This document shows positions 54,336-63,517 of a DNA stretch of 64,000 bases, in pieces. Numbering within the stretch: position 1 is the first letter of the stretch; each line of letters begins with the position of its first letter. Below the pieces are notes generated by a model. That model was not told the origin of the DNA and searched no databases. It worked only from the letters and a program-made list of their open reading frames with translations. A program made the position numbers and the translations under genes. The DNA comes from Lysinibacillus sp. OF-1 (GTDB taxonomy: Bacteria > Bacillota > Bacilli > Bacillales_A > Planococcaceae): positions 3,100,001-3,164,000 of the forward strand of contig NZ_CP102798.1 in NCBI RefSeq assembly GCF_028356935.1, in the 5' to 3' direction.

Positions 54336-55356
54336 GTGCAACAACCTCCTCTATTTGAATATTTTTAGCCTGAATAAAAAGAAATGCTTTTTGTATATCT
54401 TTTTCAGAACCAACGAGCTCCACGATTAAATGGCCGAATGGAATTCCTTGTAATTCTGTGATATTGCCGAATAAAACATTGACATCTACAGCAAACTTTT
54501 TCGCCACCTGTGAGACAATCGGCTGCCCAACGTCTACTCCTATGAATTTTAAATTGTAAATTTTTTTAGAAGCATCTATACTTTTTAGCTGCTCATAAAC
54601 AGAAGGTGGAACTTCATCACGAACAACCGATTGGACAAAATTTTTAGTTGTCTCTTCTCTTGGTGAGGAGAAAATTTCAAGTACATTGCCTGTTTCAATA
54701 ATTCTTCCATTTTCCATGACAGCGACACGATTACAAATATCCCGAATAACCTCCATTTCATGAGTAATCATTAAAATTGTAATACCGTACTCGATATTGA
54801 CCTTCTTCAGTAAGGCTAAAATCGATTTGGTCGTTTGTGGGTCGAGAGCCGAAGTTGCTTCATCGCATAAAAGGATAGTTGGTTTTGTCACTAATGCTCT
54901 TGCAATGCCGACTCTTTGTTTTTGCCCGCCTGATAGCTCATCAATATAGCGATCCGTTTTGTCTGCTAAACCAACAAATGCTAAAACCTCTTTTACTTGA
55001 CCTTCCAAATTTGATTTTTTTACTCCACTTATGATTAAAGGCATTGCTACATTTTCAAATACTGTTTTAGAATGCAGGAGATTAAAGTGTTGAAAAATCA
55101 TGCCGATATTTTTCTTCTCCTCTCGAAGCTGCCTTTTAGTGAGCGTGGTTAATTCTTTGCCATTCACAAGTACTTGCCCAGATGTTGGCTCCTCCAGTAA
55201 ATTTACTGTCCGAATCAGTGTGCTCTTACCAGCACCACTAAAACCGATAACACCAAAAATATCCCCCCTCTGAATTGTTAAATTGATTTTATTTAGAGCC
55301 GTTACAGTCGAAGTACCGACCTGGAATTCTTTTGTTGTCTCAATAAACTCAATCAT
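54277..55356 (-). CDS. metN: Methionine-type ABC transporter ATP-binding protein
   Basis: 359 residues. Walker A GFSGAGKST, signature LSGGQKQRVGIARAL, Walker B ILLCDEATSALD, and the C-terminal NIL ligand-sensing domain (about residues 265-345) characteristic of MetN, which gives inhibition by imported substrate. Overlaps metI; downstream of the first metQ. Confidence 0.93.
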   Translation of the reverse strand: MIEFIETTKEFQVGTSTVTALNKINLTIQRGDIFGVIGFSGAGKSTLIRTVNLLEEPTSGQVLVNGKELTTLTKRQLREEKKNIGMIFQHFNLLHSKTVFENVAMPLIISGVKKSNLEGQVKEVLAFVGLADKTDRYIDELSGGQKQRVGIARALVTKPTILLCDEATSALDPQTTKSILALLKKVNIEYGITILMITHEMEVIRDICNRVAVMENGRIIETGNVLEIFSSPREETTKNFVQSVVRDEVPPSVYEQLKSIDASKKIYNLKFIGVDVGQPIVSQVAKKFAVDVNVLFGNITELQGIPFGHLIVELVGSEKDIQKAFLFIQAKNIQIEEVVARESEYTNHYRRGSRYAVHG

Positions 55357-55395
55357 GCACGTCTACCTCCTTAGCATTTATGTGATTGCACAGCT

Positions 55396-56205
55396 TTAAA
55401 ATGCTGGGACAACAGCACCTTTATATTGATCTTCAAAGAACGAACGTGCCTTTTCACTTGTTAACCACTTAACAATTGTTTGTATAGCTGGATCATCCTT
55501 TTTTTCATTTGTCGAGGCTATTATATTGACATAAGGTGATTCTGAATCTTCTATAATCAGTGCATCCTTCACAGGATTATAGCCCCCTTCTAATGCGTAA
55601 TTTGTATTGATAGCAGCTGCTTCTACATCATCTAATGAACGAACAAGTAGTGGAGAATCAACACCTATAAATTGAATACTCTTCTCATTTTTCGCAATAT
55701 CTTCGACTGTATAATCACCTTTCTTCGTTTTATCTAATTCAATCAAACCATTATTTTGAAACAGTAGTAACGCTCTTGAGAAATTGACAACATCATTAGG
55801 TACAGCAACCTTTGCATTTTGTGGCAAATCACTAATTTTTTTTATTTTTTTTGAGTACACACCAAATGGCTCAATATGAATTCCTTTTACACTGACTAAA
55901 TCTAAATGACTTTCTTTATTCGACTGTTCTAAAAAAGGGACATGTTGAAAATAGTTAAAATCCAACTCACCATCTGCCGTTTGTTGGTTCGCTTGCACAG
56001 CATCTTTTATAATGGTAATGTCTAGTTTCACTCCATCTTTTTCAATATCTTTTGCTAAATACTCCAATACTTCCGCATGAGGAACATTGGCTGCCCCTAC
56101 TTTTAATGTTACAATCTCCTCTTTAGTAGCCTCTTCTTTGTTTGTGCAACCAGCCAACAAGCCTATTACCAATGCACCGATAAGCCATTTCCAACCTAGT
56201 CTCAT
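55396..56205 (-). CDS. metQ: MetQ-family substrate-binding lipoprotein (first copy)
   Basis: About 269 residues. Lipobox LLAGC with Cys near residue 20, then the NlpA fold (LKVGAANVPHAEVLEYLAKD, DFNYFQHVPFLEQ, KVAVPNDVVNFSRALLLFQ). First gene of the operon, 33 bp after a palindromic operator. ATG 56205 has AGGAGG 7 bases ahead; a GTG one codon before is too close. Confidence 0.9.
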   Translation of the reverse strand: MRLGWKWLIGALVIGLLAGCTNKEEATKEEIVTLKVGAANVPHAEVLEYLAKDIEKDGVKLDITIIKDAVQANQQTADGELDFNYFQHVPFLEQSNKESHLDLVSVKGIHIEPFGVYSKKIKKISDLPQNAKVAVPNDVVNFSRALLLFQNNGLIELDKTKKGDYTVEDIAKNEKSIQFIGVDSPLLVRSLDDVEAAAINTNYALEGGYNPVKDALIIEDSESPYVNIIASTNEKKDDPAIQTIVKWLTSEKARSFFEDQYKGAVVPAF

Positions 56206-56234
56206 CACATTACCTCCTTAATTAATAAATTTAC

Positions 56235-56253
56235 TTGGTTTAATTTAAACCAA
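56235..56253. promoter_or_regulatory. Perfect 19-bp palindromic operator
   Basis: TTGGTTTAATTTAAACCAA is a perfect palindrome around the central T/A, starting 1 bp after the -10 box of the metQNI promoter and thus over the transcription start. It suits a dimeric repressor; the regulator is unknown and not encoded next to it. Confidence 0.75.
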
Positions 56254-56282
56254 ATCTTATCTATTTACTAAGAATTGGTCAA
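56254..56282 (-). promoter_or_regulatory. Sigma-A promoter of the metQ-metN-metI operon
   Basis: TTGACC (56282-56277), 17 nt, TAAGAT (56259-56254) on the minus strand. No S-box or T-box structure is seen in the short leader. Confidence 0.75.
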
Positions 56283-56441
56283 TACTCCTTTTGTTTCATT
56301 TATTAAAAAATTCAGAAAACTAAAAGTTGAAATGCATATTTTTTCTCGAAAATCCATTAAATTTAATCGAAAATGCAAAAATCCCATTTACAGATAGAAT
56401 ATTTTTAGACCCTTGATAGAAAATTTCTATTAATAAAACAA

Positions 56442-56478
56442 AAACCTCTGAGTGGCTAACAACCACTCAGAGGTTTCA
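56442..56478. terminator. Hairpin sharing its core with the one at 57005
   Basis: AACCTCTGAGTGG - CTAACAA - CCACTCAGAGGTT. Its core GAGTGGCTAACAACCACTC is identical to that at 57013-57031. No gene ends here on either strand, which suggests it moved or was duplicated with the repeats between the two hairpins. Confidence 0.65.
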
Positions 56479-56528
56479 TAGTATTGAAAAACAAAACGAT
56501 TCACAGCATTTTTGCGAAAGGTGAAAAA

Positions 56529-56655
56529 GGATTTCCGTTGCAGGCTACTTGCTTTCCTGTGGGTGAGCGCCAAGCCGCTTCCTCTGCTACCGCTCCGTTT
56601 AGAGGCTCGCCTGTCTCGCTATCCCACGGGAGTCAAGTAGCCTTCCACTCCAACC
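56529..56655 (+). repeat. Imperfect palindromic dispersed-type repeat, copy A
   Basis: GATTTCCGTTGCA at one edge and CCACTCCAA at the other, with inner inverted arms GGCTACTTGCTTTCCTGTGG (56543) and, on the opposite strand, GGCTACTTGACTCCCGTGGG (56623-56642). Copy B at 56808-56946 has the same edges and layout in opposite direction. No gene is present. Confidence 0.65.
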
Positions 56656-56807
56656 CACAAAAATATTGCCTTTTTTAGCAAAGGTCTTTACTACTCTTTA
56701 TGGAGGGGTGTTGTCACACATCACTTCTCCACATTGAAAGTAAGAGAGGCTATCCTCTCTTATAATATAAATAATGGGCTATTTTGTTCAGGAAAAGACA
56801 CTTTTGC

Positions 56808-56946
56808 AGAATGGCTGATTGGAGTGGAGCCAGCGTCACTCCTAGGGGATTTAGCGTCACAGAGGAGACCCTGGAGCGAACGCAGTAAGTGAAGTGGCTC
56901 ATCGGACACCCCCTGGAAAGGACGCTGGTGCAACGGAAATCAACCC
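56808..56946 (-). repeat. Imperfect palindromic dispersed-type repeat, copy B
   Basis: Read on the minus strand it begins GATTTCCGTTGCA and ends CCACTCCAA like copy A. Its inner arms are different in sequence but placed alike: CCAGCGTCCTTTCCAGGGGG and, opposite, CCAGCGTCACTCCTAGGGG. The region 56660-56800 between the copies shows nothing else. Confidence 0.6.
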
Positions 56947-57004
56947 CTCGCCTTGCTAAAGGTTCTTTTTCTGCTATTGACATCACCTTTTTTCAACAAC
57001 ATAA

Positions 57005-57041
57005 AAAACTGTGAGTGGCTAACAACCACTCACAGTTTTTA
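57005..57041 (-). terminator. Terminator of the double-DUF1292 gene
   Basis: AAAACTGTGAGTGG - CTAACAA - CCACTCACAGTTTTT, directly at the stop codon. Confidence 0.85.
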
Positions 57042-57566
57042 CAATTCGTTTAATACATCCTCAACAAAGGCCCATTCTTCATCCGTTTCAATTGGTAATA
57101 ATTCTTCTATAGAACCGTCATTTCCAGACAAATATTGAGCTGCAAAAATATCACGTTCTTCCATAGGTTCATCCGTCGCTGGAACATATAAAACATACGA
57201 TTTACCAAATTGCTCAGATGAAAAAGTATGAATAACCTCACAAATTTGATCTGTTCCATCTTCATTGGTCACAGTAATAAGCTGGGGCTCTGCATCGAAT
57301 TCATCAAGAAGTGTCAACACTACCTCATTAATCATTTCCCATTCGGCATCCGTTTCAACTGGCTGTAAATTGGCCATTTCACCCGTATTGTCATCATAAT
57401 CAAAGGTCATCGCTGAAATATCCCCCGGGATTTCTTGCCCCTTGTCATCTACAAGTGAAAATAGCACATAAGACTTGTCCTCTGCATCAAATGTAAAGAC
57501 CACACGGCATTTTTGCTCTTTGCCACCTTCGACTATTATCGTAAATTCTTGTGTTTCTTCATTCAT
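57039..57566 (-). CDS. Protein with two DUF1292 domains
   Basis: 175 residues, very acidic. Two copies of the YrzB/DUF1292 module are visible: residues 5-85 (FTFDAEDKSYVLFSLVDDKG ... LQPVETDAEWEMINEVVLTL) and 95-175 (VIHTFSSEQFGKSYVLYVPA ... LLPIETDEEWAFVEDVLNEL). The neighbouring 57853 gene has one such module. Function unknown. It looks like an internal duplication or fusion of the single-domain gene. Confidence 0.82.
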   Translation of the reverse strand: MNEETQEFTIIVEGGKEQKCRVVFTFDAEDKSYVLFSLVDDKGQEIPGDISAMTFDYDDNTGEMANLQPVETDAEWEMINEVVLTLLDEFDAEPQLITVTNEDGTDQICEVIHTFSSEQFGKSYVLYVPATDEPMEERDIFAAQYLSGNDGSIEELLPIETDEEWAFVEDVLNEL

Positions 57567-57644
57567 TTGGGTTCCTCCTTTATACCTTTGCTGTCATTTA
57601 TTAAGTGGATTTTATTTACCCCCACGCTATTATTGTTGAGTATT

Positions 57645-57765
57645 TTATTAGCGGGCTCTTGAGTAGTTCCAGTCATTTGATGAGTGCTGTCACCCTACTT
57701 TTGAGCGGTTTCTCTCACTTTACGAACGATTTACAACACTCTTGAGCGAAACCGACATGTATCTC
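57645..57765. repeat. Degenerate tandem repeat of about 22-bp units
   Basis: Successive units TGAGTAGTTCCAGTCATT, TGAGTGCTGTCACCCTACTT, TGAGCGGTTTCTCTCACTTT, CGAACGATTTACAACACTCT and TGAGCGAAACCGACATG. They resemble the GAGCG...TCAYCCTC units at 11380-11455. They fill the gap between the two DUF1292 genes. Confidence 0.5.
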
Positions 57766-57795
57766 CACAATTCAACTACTAGACAGAGGCTCAAT

Positions 57796-57835
57796 AAAAA
57801 AGGAACAAGGAATGCAAGCTGCGATCCTTGTTCCA
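57796..57835 (-). terminator. Terminator of yrzB
   Basis: GGAACAAGGA - 13 nt - TCCTTGTTCC followed by TTTTTTA on the minus strand. Confidence 0.88.
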
Positions 57836-57852
57836 AGCTTTGAGTTAGAAGA

Positions 57853-58161
57853 TTATTCTTCGTTTTCATCCTCTAAAGCATTTAAAACGTCCTCTACCAT
57901 ATCCCACTCTGCTTCAGTTTCGATTGGCGTTAATTCACCATCTTCACCATTTTCAGATGGTACAAATGAAGATACGAAGATTTCAACTGAGCCATCTTCA
58001 TCTTCTTCTGCGCCTACCATTGAGTAAAACACATATGATTTGCCAAACTCTGGAGATTCATGAACGTGAATCACTTCACAAAGCTGCTCGTTTCCGTTTT
58101 CGTCAATCACTGTAATGTGTTGAACATGTAGTTCTTCTTCATGGTTATGCTCGTGTGTCAT
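57853..58161 (-). CDS. yrzB: DUF1292 protein YrzB
   Basis: 102 residues, acidic; His-rich start (MTHEHNHEEELHVQHITV) and one DUF1292 module (CEVIHVHESPEFGKSYVFYS ... LTPIETEAEWDMVEDVLNAL). The position after ireB and ruvX matches B. subtilis yrzB. Function unknown. Confidence 0.88.
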   Translation of the reverse strand: MTHEHNHEEELHVQHITVIDENGNEQLCEVIHVHESPEFGKSYVFYSMVGAEEDEDGSVEIFVSSFVPSENGEDGELTPIETEAEWDMVEDVLNALEDENEE

Positions 58162-58180
58162 GCCTAAGTCACCTCATCAA

Positions 58181-58597
58181 TTAATTTTTGCTATCTAAGT
58201 AGCCTTGTAAAATCATCACAGCCGCCATTTTATCAATGACCTGCTTGCGCTTTTTGCGACTCACGTCCGCTTCGATTAGCATACGTTCTGCAGCCATCGT
58301 CGTTAAACGTTCATCCCATAACTTAACCGGTAGTGAAAATGTTTCTTCCAACAACTTTTTATAGTCCTCAGATGCTTCTCCACGCGGTCCTACCGTATTA
58401 TTCATGTTTTTCGGATATCCTACAACAAATTCTGTTATAGCATATTCCTTTACTAGCTCGGCGATGCGGTCAATACCGAACTCTCCGTTAGCCTCATCAA
58501 TTTTTACGGTTTCAATACCTTGGGCAGTCCACCCGAGTGCATCACTAACAGCAACCCCAACAGTTTTCGACCCAACGTCTAATCCCATAATTCTCAT
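58181..58597 (-). CDS. ruvX: RuvX/YqgF Holliday-junction-resolvase-like nuclease
   Basis: 138 residues of the RNase H fold: [20 protein letters not shown] with the first Asp, [33 protein letters not shown] and [15 protein letters not shown] with the last Asp. The family is implicated in 16S rRNA 5' processing. Two bases after ireB. Confidence 0.94.
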   Translation of the reverse strand: MRIMGLDVGSKTVGVAVSDALGWTAQGIETVKIDEANGEFGIDRIAELVKEYAITEFVVGYPKNMNNTVGPRGEASEDYKKLLEETFSLPVKLWDERLTTMAAERMLIEADVSRKKRKQVIDKMAAVMILQGYLDSKN

Positions 58598-58599
58598 TT

Positions 58600-58866
58600 C
58601 TAGTCCTCGTTATTCTTTTTAATATAAAATTTAACAAGCTCCTCTAGAATTTCGTCACGCTCAAGCTTGCGAATTAAATTACGAGCATCCTGATGGCGAG
58701 GAATATACGCCGGATCACCAGAAAGTAAGTAACCAACAATCTGATTGATAGGGTTATATCCCTTTTCCTCTAATGAAGAATGTACTTTCAACATTACTTG
58801 CTTGACTTCCTGTTCCATTGATTCTTCTGGAAAATTAAATTTCATCGTTTGATCAAATGAACTCAT
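58600..58866 (-). CDS. ireB: IreB family regulatory phosphoprotein (YrzL)
   Basis: 88 residues: [20 protein letters not shown], then [20 protein letters not shown] and [20 protein letters not shown]. This is DUF965/IreB, in enterococci a target of the Ser/Thr kinase IreK that affects cephalosporin resistance. ATG 58866 has GAGGTG ahead. In the conserved alaS-ireB-ruvX-yrzB order. Confidence 0.94.
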   Translation of the reverse strand: MSSFDQTMKFNFPEESMEQEVKQVMLKVHSSLEEKGYNPINQIVGYLLSGDPAYIPRHQDARNLIRKLERDEILEELVKFYIKKNNED

Positions 58867-59022
58867 GACCAGCACCTCGCTTTCAGAAATAAGGAGATGT
58901 GCAGACAAGCTCATCTCCAATTTCTCTTTATTATAACATGTTTTGGCGTATTATCAATTATACCTCGGCATAATTACGTTCGGAATCAGCCAGAGGCTTT
59001 CACTTCTTTTCGTTGAAAGAAG

Positions 59023-61683
59023 TTAAATGGATTTAATATAATCATACACAGAAACTAATGCTTCTTCAAGTTTTGAGGCATCCTTTGCACCTGCCATCGC
59101 CATATCTGGGCGACCGCCACCTTTACCGCCACAAGCTTCTGCAACCATTTTCACAATATTCCCTGCATGGTAATTGCCACCAACTAATTCTTTGGAAACC
59201 CCAGCGCATAACATAACTTTTTCGCCATCAACCGCTCCAAGAACAATAACTGCTTTTGGCATTTTCACTTTTAAGTCGTCCATCATTTGACGCAGTTGAT
59301 TATTATCCTTCGCCTCTACTTTTGTCGATAGAACTGTCACATCACCAATTGTTTGTGCTGCATCAACGATAGCTCCTGCCTGTGCATTTGCGATTTTTTG
59401 GGATAAGGCTTCATTTTCTCGTTGTAACTCTTTATAGTCAGCCTGCAATGCCTGCACTTTTGTCACGATATCTTTAGGGTTTGCTTTTAATAATGCTGCT
59501 GCCTCATTTAATAAAGCTTCTTCCTCTTTTACTGCTTCATAGGCAACCTTACCTGTCACAGCTTCAATACGGCGAGTACCTGCACCAATACCACCTTCTG
59601 AAACAATTTTGAAGAAGCCAATTTCAGAAGAACGTTTGACATGGATACCACCACATAGCTCAATCGAATAATCTCCTATTGATACGACACGAACTACATC
59701 GCCATATTTTTCACCGAACAATGCCATTGCACCCATCGCTTTCGCTTCGTCAATGCCTTTTTCTTCAATAACGACCTCTATATCATCCCACACTTTCTCA
59801 TTTACAATACGCTCGATTTGCTGTAATTCTTCTTTTGTAACTTGACCAAAATGAGAGAAGTCAAAACGTAATCGGTCAGGACCTACATATGAACCAGCTT
59901 GATTAACATGATCGCCTAGCACATCTTTTAATGCACGTTGCATAATATGTGTCGCTGTATGGTTTTTAATAATTAAATTACGGTCATCACGATTGACCAC
60001 TGCTTGCACTGCATCTTCTACATGCATTTCACCAGATTCAACTACTACTGTATGAAGCGGTTGACCATTCGGTGCTTTTTGAACATCTTTTACGATAGCC
60101 GTAAAACGATCATTTGAAATAGTACCGCTATCAGCAATTTGACCACCCATTTCTGCATAGAATGGTGTCTTCGCTAAAATAACGAATGCTTCTTGTCCTT
60201 CAGAAGCAACTTTTGCTACTTGACCATTGACGATCATTGCAGCGATTTCAGTAGAAACCGTTAACGTATCATAGCCAACAAATTCACTTGCAACTGTTAA
60301 GTTTGCTAATACTTCATTTTGTACTTGCATAGAATCAACATCTTGACGAGCTGCACGAGCACGTTCACGCTGTTCTTCCATCGCTGCCTCGAAGCCCTCA
60401 TGATCAACCTTCATGCCCACTTCTTCTGCATATTCCTCTGTTAATTCGATTGGGAAGCCATACGTATCGTATAAACGGAAGGCATCTGCACCAGGAATAT
60501 AATCGTGGCCAGCTGTTTTTTGCGATTCCACTACTGCATTAAAGATTGCTAAACCACCGTCCAATGTTTCATGGAAACGAATTTCTTCATTTTTAATGAC
60601 ACGTTGAATAAATTCACATTTCTCCGTTACTTCTGGATAGAAGTCTTCCATGATTTTCCCTACAGTTGGTACCAGTTCAAACATAAATGGCTTCTCAATG
60701 CCAATTTGTTTAGCATAACGAACAGCACGGCGTAATAAACGACGCAATACATAACCACGTCCTTCGTTTGAAGGAAGAGCACCATCGCCAATGGCAAAAG
60801 CTACTGTACGAATATGGTCTGCAATAACTTTAAACGGTGTATTAATATCCTCTTCTGAGCCGAAAATTTCATTTAAATCTACTTCGCTAGGACGCTTATA
60901 TTTACGGTTGGCAAATTCCTCGATTTTTTCAATGATTGGCATGAATAAATCTGTATCGAAGTTTGTTGGTACATTTTGAACAACAGATACAATACGCTCT
61001 AAGCCCATACCTGTATCAATATTTTGCTTTGGTAGGGGTGTGTATGTACCATCAGGATTATGGTTGAATTGCGAGAACACAAGGTTCCAAATTTCGAGAT
61101 AACGTTCGTTCTCCCCACCTGGATACATTTCAGGATCATTTTCATCTGAGCCATATTCTACACCACGATCATAAAAAATCTCTGAGTTAGGACCAGATGG
61201 ACCTTCTCCAATATCCCAGAAGTTTCCTTCTAAACGGATTAAACGCTCTTCAGGAATACCGATTTCTTGATGCCAAACATCATATGCTTCCTGATCTTCA
61301 GGGTGAATTGTGATAGATAATAACGCTGGATCAAAGCCCATCCATTTTTTATCCGTTAAAAACTCCCAAGCATAATGGATTGCTTCTTTTTTGAAGTAGT
61401 CACCAATGGAGAAGTTTCCTAACATTTCAAAGAATGTATGGTGACGAGCTGTTTTCCCAACGTTCTCAATATCATTGGTACGAATCGATTTTTGTGCATT
61501 CGTAATACGTGGATTGTCAGGAATAACACGACCATCAAAATATGGTTTAAGAGTGGCAACACCTGAGTTAATCCATAGTAGTGATGGGTCATTTATTGGC
61601 ACAAGTGGCGCTGATGGCTCATGATGATGTCCCTTTTCTTTAAAAAATTCCAAATACATACGGCGAATATCTACTGCTTTCAT
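59023..61683 (-). CDS. alaS: Alanyl-tRNA synthetase
   Basis: About 886 residues. Class II catalytic core ([54 protein letters not shown]), the editing domain with [11 protein letters not shown] and CGGIHV, and the C-terminal DHHA1-like domain ([13 protein letters not shown]). ATG 61683 has AGGAGG ahead; the frame opens further upstream, but that is leader. Expression is governed by a T-box. Confidence 0.97.
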   Translation of the reverse strand: MKAVDIRRMYLEFFKEKGHHHEPSAPLVPINDPSLLWINSGVATLKPYFDGRVIPDNPRITNAQKSIRTNDIENVGKTARHHTFFEMLGNFSIGDYFKKEAIHYAWEFLTDKKWMGFDPALLSITIHPEDQEAYDVWHQEIGIPEERLIRLEGNFWDIGEGPSGPNSEIFYDRGVEYGSDENDPEMYPGGENERYLEIWNLVFSQFNHNPDGTYTPLPKQNIDTGMGLERIVSVVQNVPTNFDTDLFMPIIEKIEEFANRKYKRPSEVDLNEIFGSEEDINTPFKVIADHIRTVAFAIGDGALPSNEGRGYVLRRLLRRAVRYAKQIGIEKPFMFELVPTVGKIMEDFYPEVTEKCEFIQRVIKNEEIRFHETLDGGLAIFNAVVESQKTAGHDYIPGADAFRLYDTYGFPIELTEEYAEEVGMKVDHEGFEAAMEEQRERARAARQDVDSMQVQNEVLANLTVASEFVGYDTLTVSTEIAAMIVNGQVAKVASEGQEAFVILAKTPFYAEMGGQIADSGTISNDRFTAIVKDVQKAPNGQPLHTVVVESGEMHVEDAVQAVVNRDDRNLIIKNHTATHIMQRALKDVLGDHVNQAGSYVGPDRLRFDFSHFGQVTKEELQQIERIVNEKVWDDIEVVIEEKGIDEAKAMGAMALFGEKYGDVVRVVSIGDYSIELCGGIHVKRSSEIGFFKIVSEGGIGAGTRRIEAVTGKVAYEAVKEEEALLNEAAALLKANPKDIVTKVQALQADYKELQRENEALSQKIANAQAGAIVDAAQTIGDVTVLSTKVEAKDNNQLRQMMDDLKVKMPKAVIVLGAVDGEKVMLCAGVSKELVGGNYHAGNIVKMVAEACGGKGGGRPDMAMAGAKDASKLEEALVSVYDYIKSI

Positions 61684-61779
61684 TGGATAAATTCCTCCTA
61701 TTTTATATTGTAAAATCACGATAAGAATCCTGCGATCTACATGAATTACACTTTGGAGAGTACTATCGAAGAAAATAAA

Positions 61780-62022
61780 AAAAGCCCTCATCCCCAAAAA
61801 AGGGACGAGGACTTGTCATTTGTCTCGCGGTACCACCCTAGTTGTAAGTAAAAAATGCTTACTTACCTCTTTAGCACTTGTAACGTCAGTGAACGGCAGG
61901 GATTAGCTGCACTCTGGAGTAGCTTTCGGCATTTGCTGTCGTGAGGATTTTTCCAGCCTAGAAATCCCTTTCTTGTACACGCACAAATACGTACTTTTTC
62001 CATCATCGTTTTTACTTTTTCT
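61780..62022 (-). ncRNA. T-box riboswitch (tRNA-Ala-responsive leader of alaS)
   Basis: The minus strand contains the T-box sequence AGGGTGGTACCGCGAGA (about 61824-61840), which pairs with the uncharged tRNA end. It is followed by a terminator whose arms are GTCCTCGTCCC and GGGGATGAGGGC and then TTTTTTT (about 61779-61815). Stem I is formed by the 62000-61880 region. The downstream alaS gene fixes the amino acid; the specifier codon was not located with certainty. Confidence 0.93.
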
Positions 62023-62028
62023 AACGAA

Positions 62029-62057
62029 ATTATAAAAAAAATCTATTGTGCTGTCAA
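62029..62057 (-). promoter_or_regulatory. Sigma-A promoter of the alaS T-box leader
   Basis: TTGACA (62057-62052), 17 nt, TATAAT (62034-62029): both boxes match consensus exactly. It partly overlaps the 3' end of corA region on the same strand. Confidence 0.88.
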
Positions 62058-62082
62058 TTAGTACTACTATGACTAATGCTAT

Positions 62083-63048
62083 CTAAGCAATCATTTTTTT
62101 AAAATATACCCACATACCCCAAGTAAAGAGCACTAGAAAAGCACTGATTGCAATCGTTGCAATAGGTGAATCCTGATAAGGTAACGGCACATTCATACCA
62201 AAAAAGCTAGTGATCACAGATAATGGTAACATTATTGTAGAAATAACTGTTAGTAAATTCAGCTTTTCAATGGATTTACCACTATTAATTGAAAAATATG
62301 TGTCGAGCGTACTGTTAACTAAATCGCGGTATGTCTCTGTAGAGTCAACAATACGTTCTAGATGGTCATTTAAATCTTTATAGAATGGGATATTTTCTTC
62401 CTGTATCTCAAATTTCCACTGACCATTGATTGTTGAAAAAATTCTTCTTTGCGGCATGATGGCCTGGCGAATTAAAATAATGGCCCGCTTTAGTGCAAGA
62501 AATTCCTCAGTCACTACTTTAGGTTGATACTCATAAATTTCTTCTTCTAGTTCATCTATGCGAGTTCGAATTCGCTCTAATACTGGAAAATATTCATCTG
62601 TAATGCCATCTATAATGGTATGCAATAAAAAATCAGTACCCTTTTCCATATATTCGGAACGATTAACACAAACATTTTCCATGTGACCTAGCCATTGCAA
62701 TTTCCGTTTGTGTACAGTGACAACATAGTTTGGACCCATAAAAATATTGAGCTCAACGGTTGTAATTTCATTATTACTTTTTTCATTATAAATGGGTGCA
62801 TGGAAAACAAAAAATTTATAATCGCCATAATTGTCCATTTTCGGACGGGAGCCTTCATGTAAGCAATCTTCAACTGCTAATGGATGAAAGCCAAATACAT
62901 CTGCTATATTATTCAATTCATTATAACTATACGCATATAAATCTACCCATAATAAATCTTCATTATGAATAGGTAGTTGTAAATCCTTCATGTTGAAATC
63001 ATGTTGGACTGTCTTGTTGCTGCTATTAAAATAGTGGATTTTAATCAT
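62083..63048 (-). CDS. corA: CorA-type magnesium transporter
   Basis: 321 residues. A large cytoplasmic N-terminal domain (LLWVDLYAYSYNELNNIADV, FGFHPLAVEDCLHEGSRPKM) and two C-terminal membrane helices with the selectivity motif GMN (SFFGMNVPLPYQDS). It imports Mg2+ and related divalent ions. GAGGTGA precedes the ATG. An M-box riboswitch lies upstream, so expression should rise when magnesium is low. Confidence 0.95.
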   Translation of the reverse strand: MIKIHYFNSSNKTVQHDFNMKDLQLPIHNEDLLWVDLYAYSYNELNNIADVFGFHPLAVEDCLHEGSRPKMDNYGDYKFFVFHAPIYNEKSNNEITTVELNIFMGPNYVVTVHKRKLQWLGHMENVCVNRSEYMEKGTDFLLHTIIDGITDEYFPVLERIRTRIDELEEEIYEYQPKVVTEEFLALKRAIILIRQAIMPQRRIFSTINGQWKFEIQEENIPFYKDLNDHLERIVDSTETYRDLVNSTLDTYFSINSGKSIEKLNLLTVISTIMLPLSVITSFFGMNVPLPYQDSPIATIAISAFLVLFTWGMWVYFKKMIA

Positions 63049-63096
63049 TGCACTTCACCTCATGTTTTGTTATTGAGGGAAACAAAAGGTCATCCT

Positions 63097-63195
63097 TTAT
63101 CGCCTTTTGTCTGCGTTGGTGATCCGAAATGGATGCCTTTTATTTGTTTCCGTTTGCCTAGAATGATACTTATTCGGTTCAGGACTACTATCCAT
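63097..63195 (-). CDS. Candidate 32-residue basic peptide between M-box and corA
   Basis: ATG 63195 has GGAAGGTGA nine bases ahead. The product MDSSPEPNKYHSRQTETNKR then HPFRITNADKRR is highly basic and polar, with no membrane segment. It lies between the riboswitch terminator and corA. An inverted repeat ACAAAAGG...CCTTTTGT spans its stop. It may be a chance frame. Confidence 0.3.
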   Translation of the reverse strand: MDSSPEPNKYHSRQTETNKRHPFRITNADKRR

Positions 63196-63218
63196 TTCTC
63201 ATCACCTTCCTTTCATAA

Positions 63219-63255
63219 CAAAAACACGCCTTCTACGAATGAAGGCGTGTTGAAT
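63219..63255 (-). terminator. Terminator of the M-box riboswitch
   Basis: AACACGCCTTC - 7 nt - GAAGGCGTGTTTTTG on the minus strand, downstream of the aptamer and upstream of corA: the expression platform. Confidence 0.9.
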
Positions 63256-63289
63256 ACACATATCAAAAAAGAGCAATAAAAAATCGTTG

Positions 63290-63462
63290 CATGCGTGTTA
63301 CCTTCAAACGTTGAGTTTTAGCACTATGCGGCATAGGAATATGTCCAGCTACGTTAAAAAACACCTTATTTCGATGATTTCTGTTGACCCATTGGCGTCT
63401 CTCGACATTTTTGGGTAGTAGCGTATCTCCAGCATAGGAGCCTCACCTAACGAAGGGATGTT
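63290..63462 (-). ncRNA. M-box (ykoK) magnesium riboswitch
   Basis: The minus strand carries the M-box consensus in order: CTTCGTTAGGTGAGGCTCCT, GGAGATACGCTACTACCC, GTCGAGAGACGCCAATGGGT, CAACAGAAATCATCG, AACGTAGCTGGACATATTCC and GCCGCATAGTGCTAAAACTC. The aptamer senses Mg2+; with magnesium bound the downstream terminator forms and corA is turned off. Confidence 0.95.
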
Positions 63463-63480
63463 ATTCTTTTATTCCTATAA

Positions 63481-63509
63481 ATCATAGCGGATTGAATTCA
63501 AACTGTCAA
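63481..63509 (-). promoter_or_regulatory. Sigma-A promoter of the M-box/corA unit
   Basis: TTGACA (63509-63504), 17 nt, TATGAT (63486-63481) on the minus strand, about 20 bp before the aptamer and just after the hydroxylase stop. Confidence 0.85.
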
Positions 63510-63517
63510 ACTGTAAA

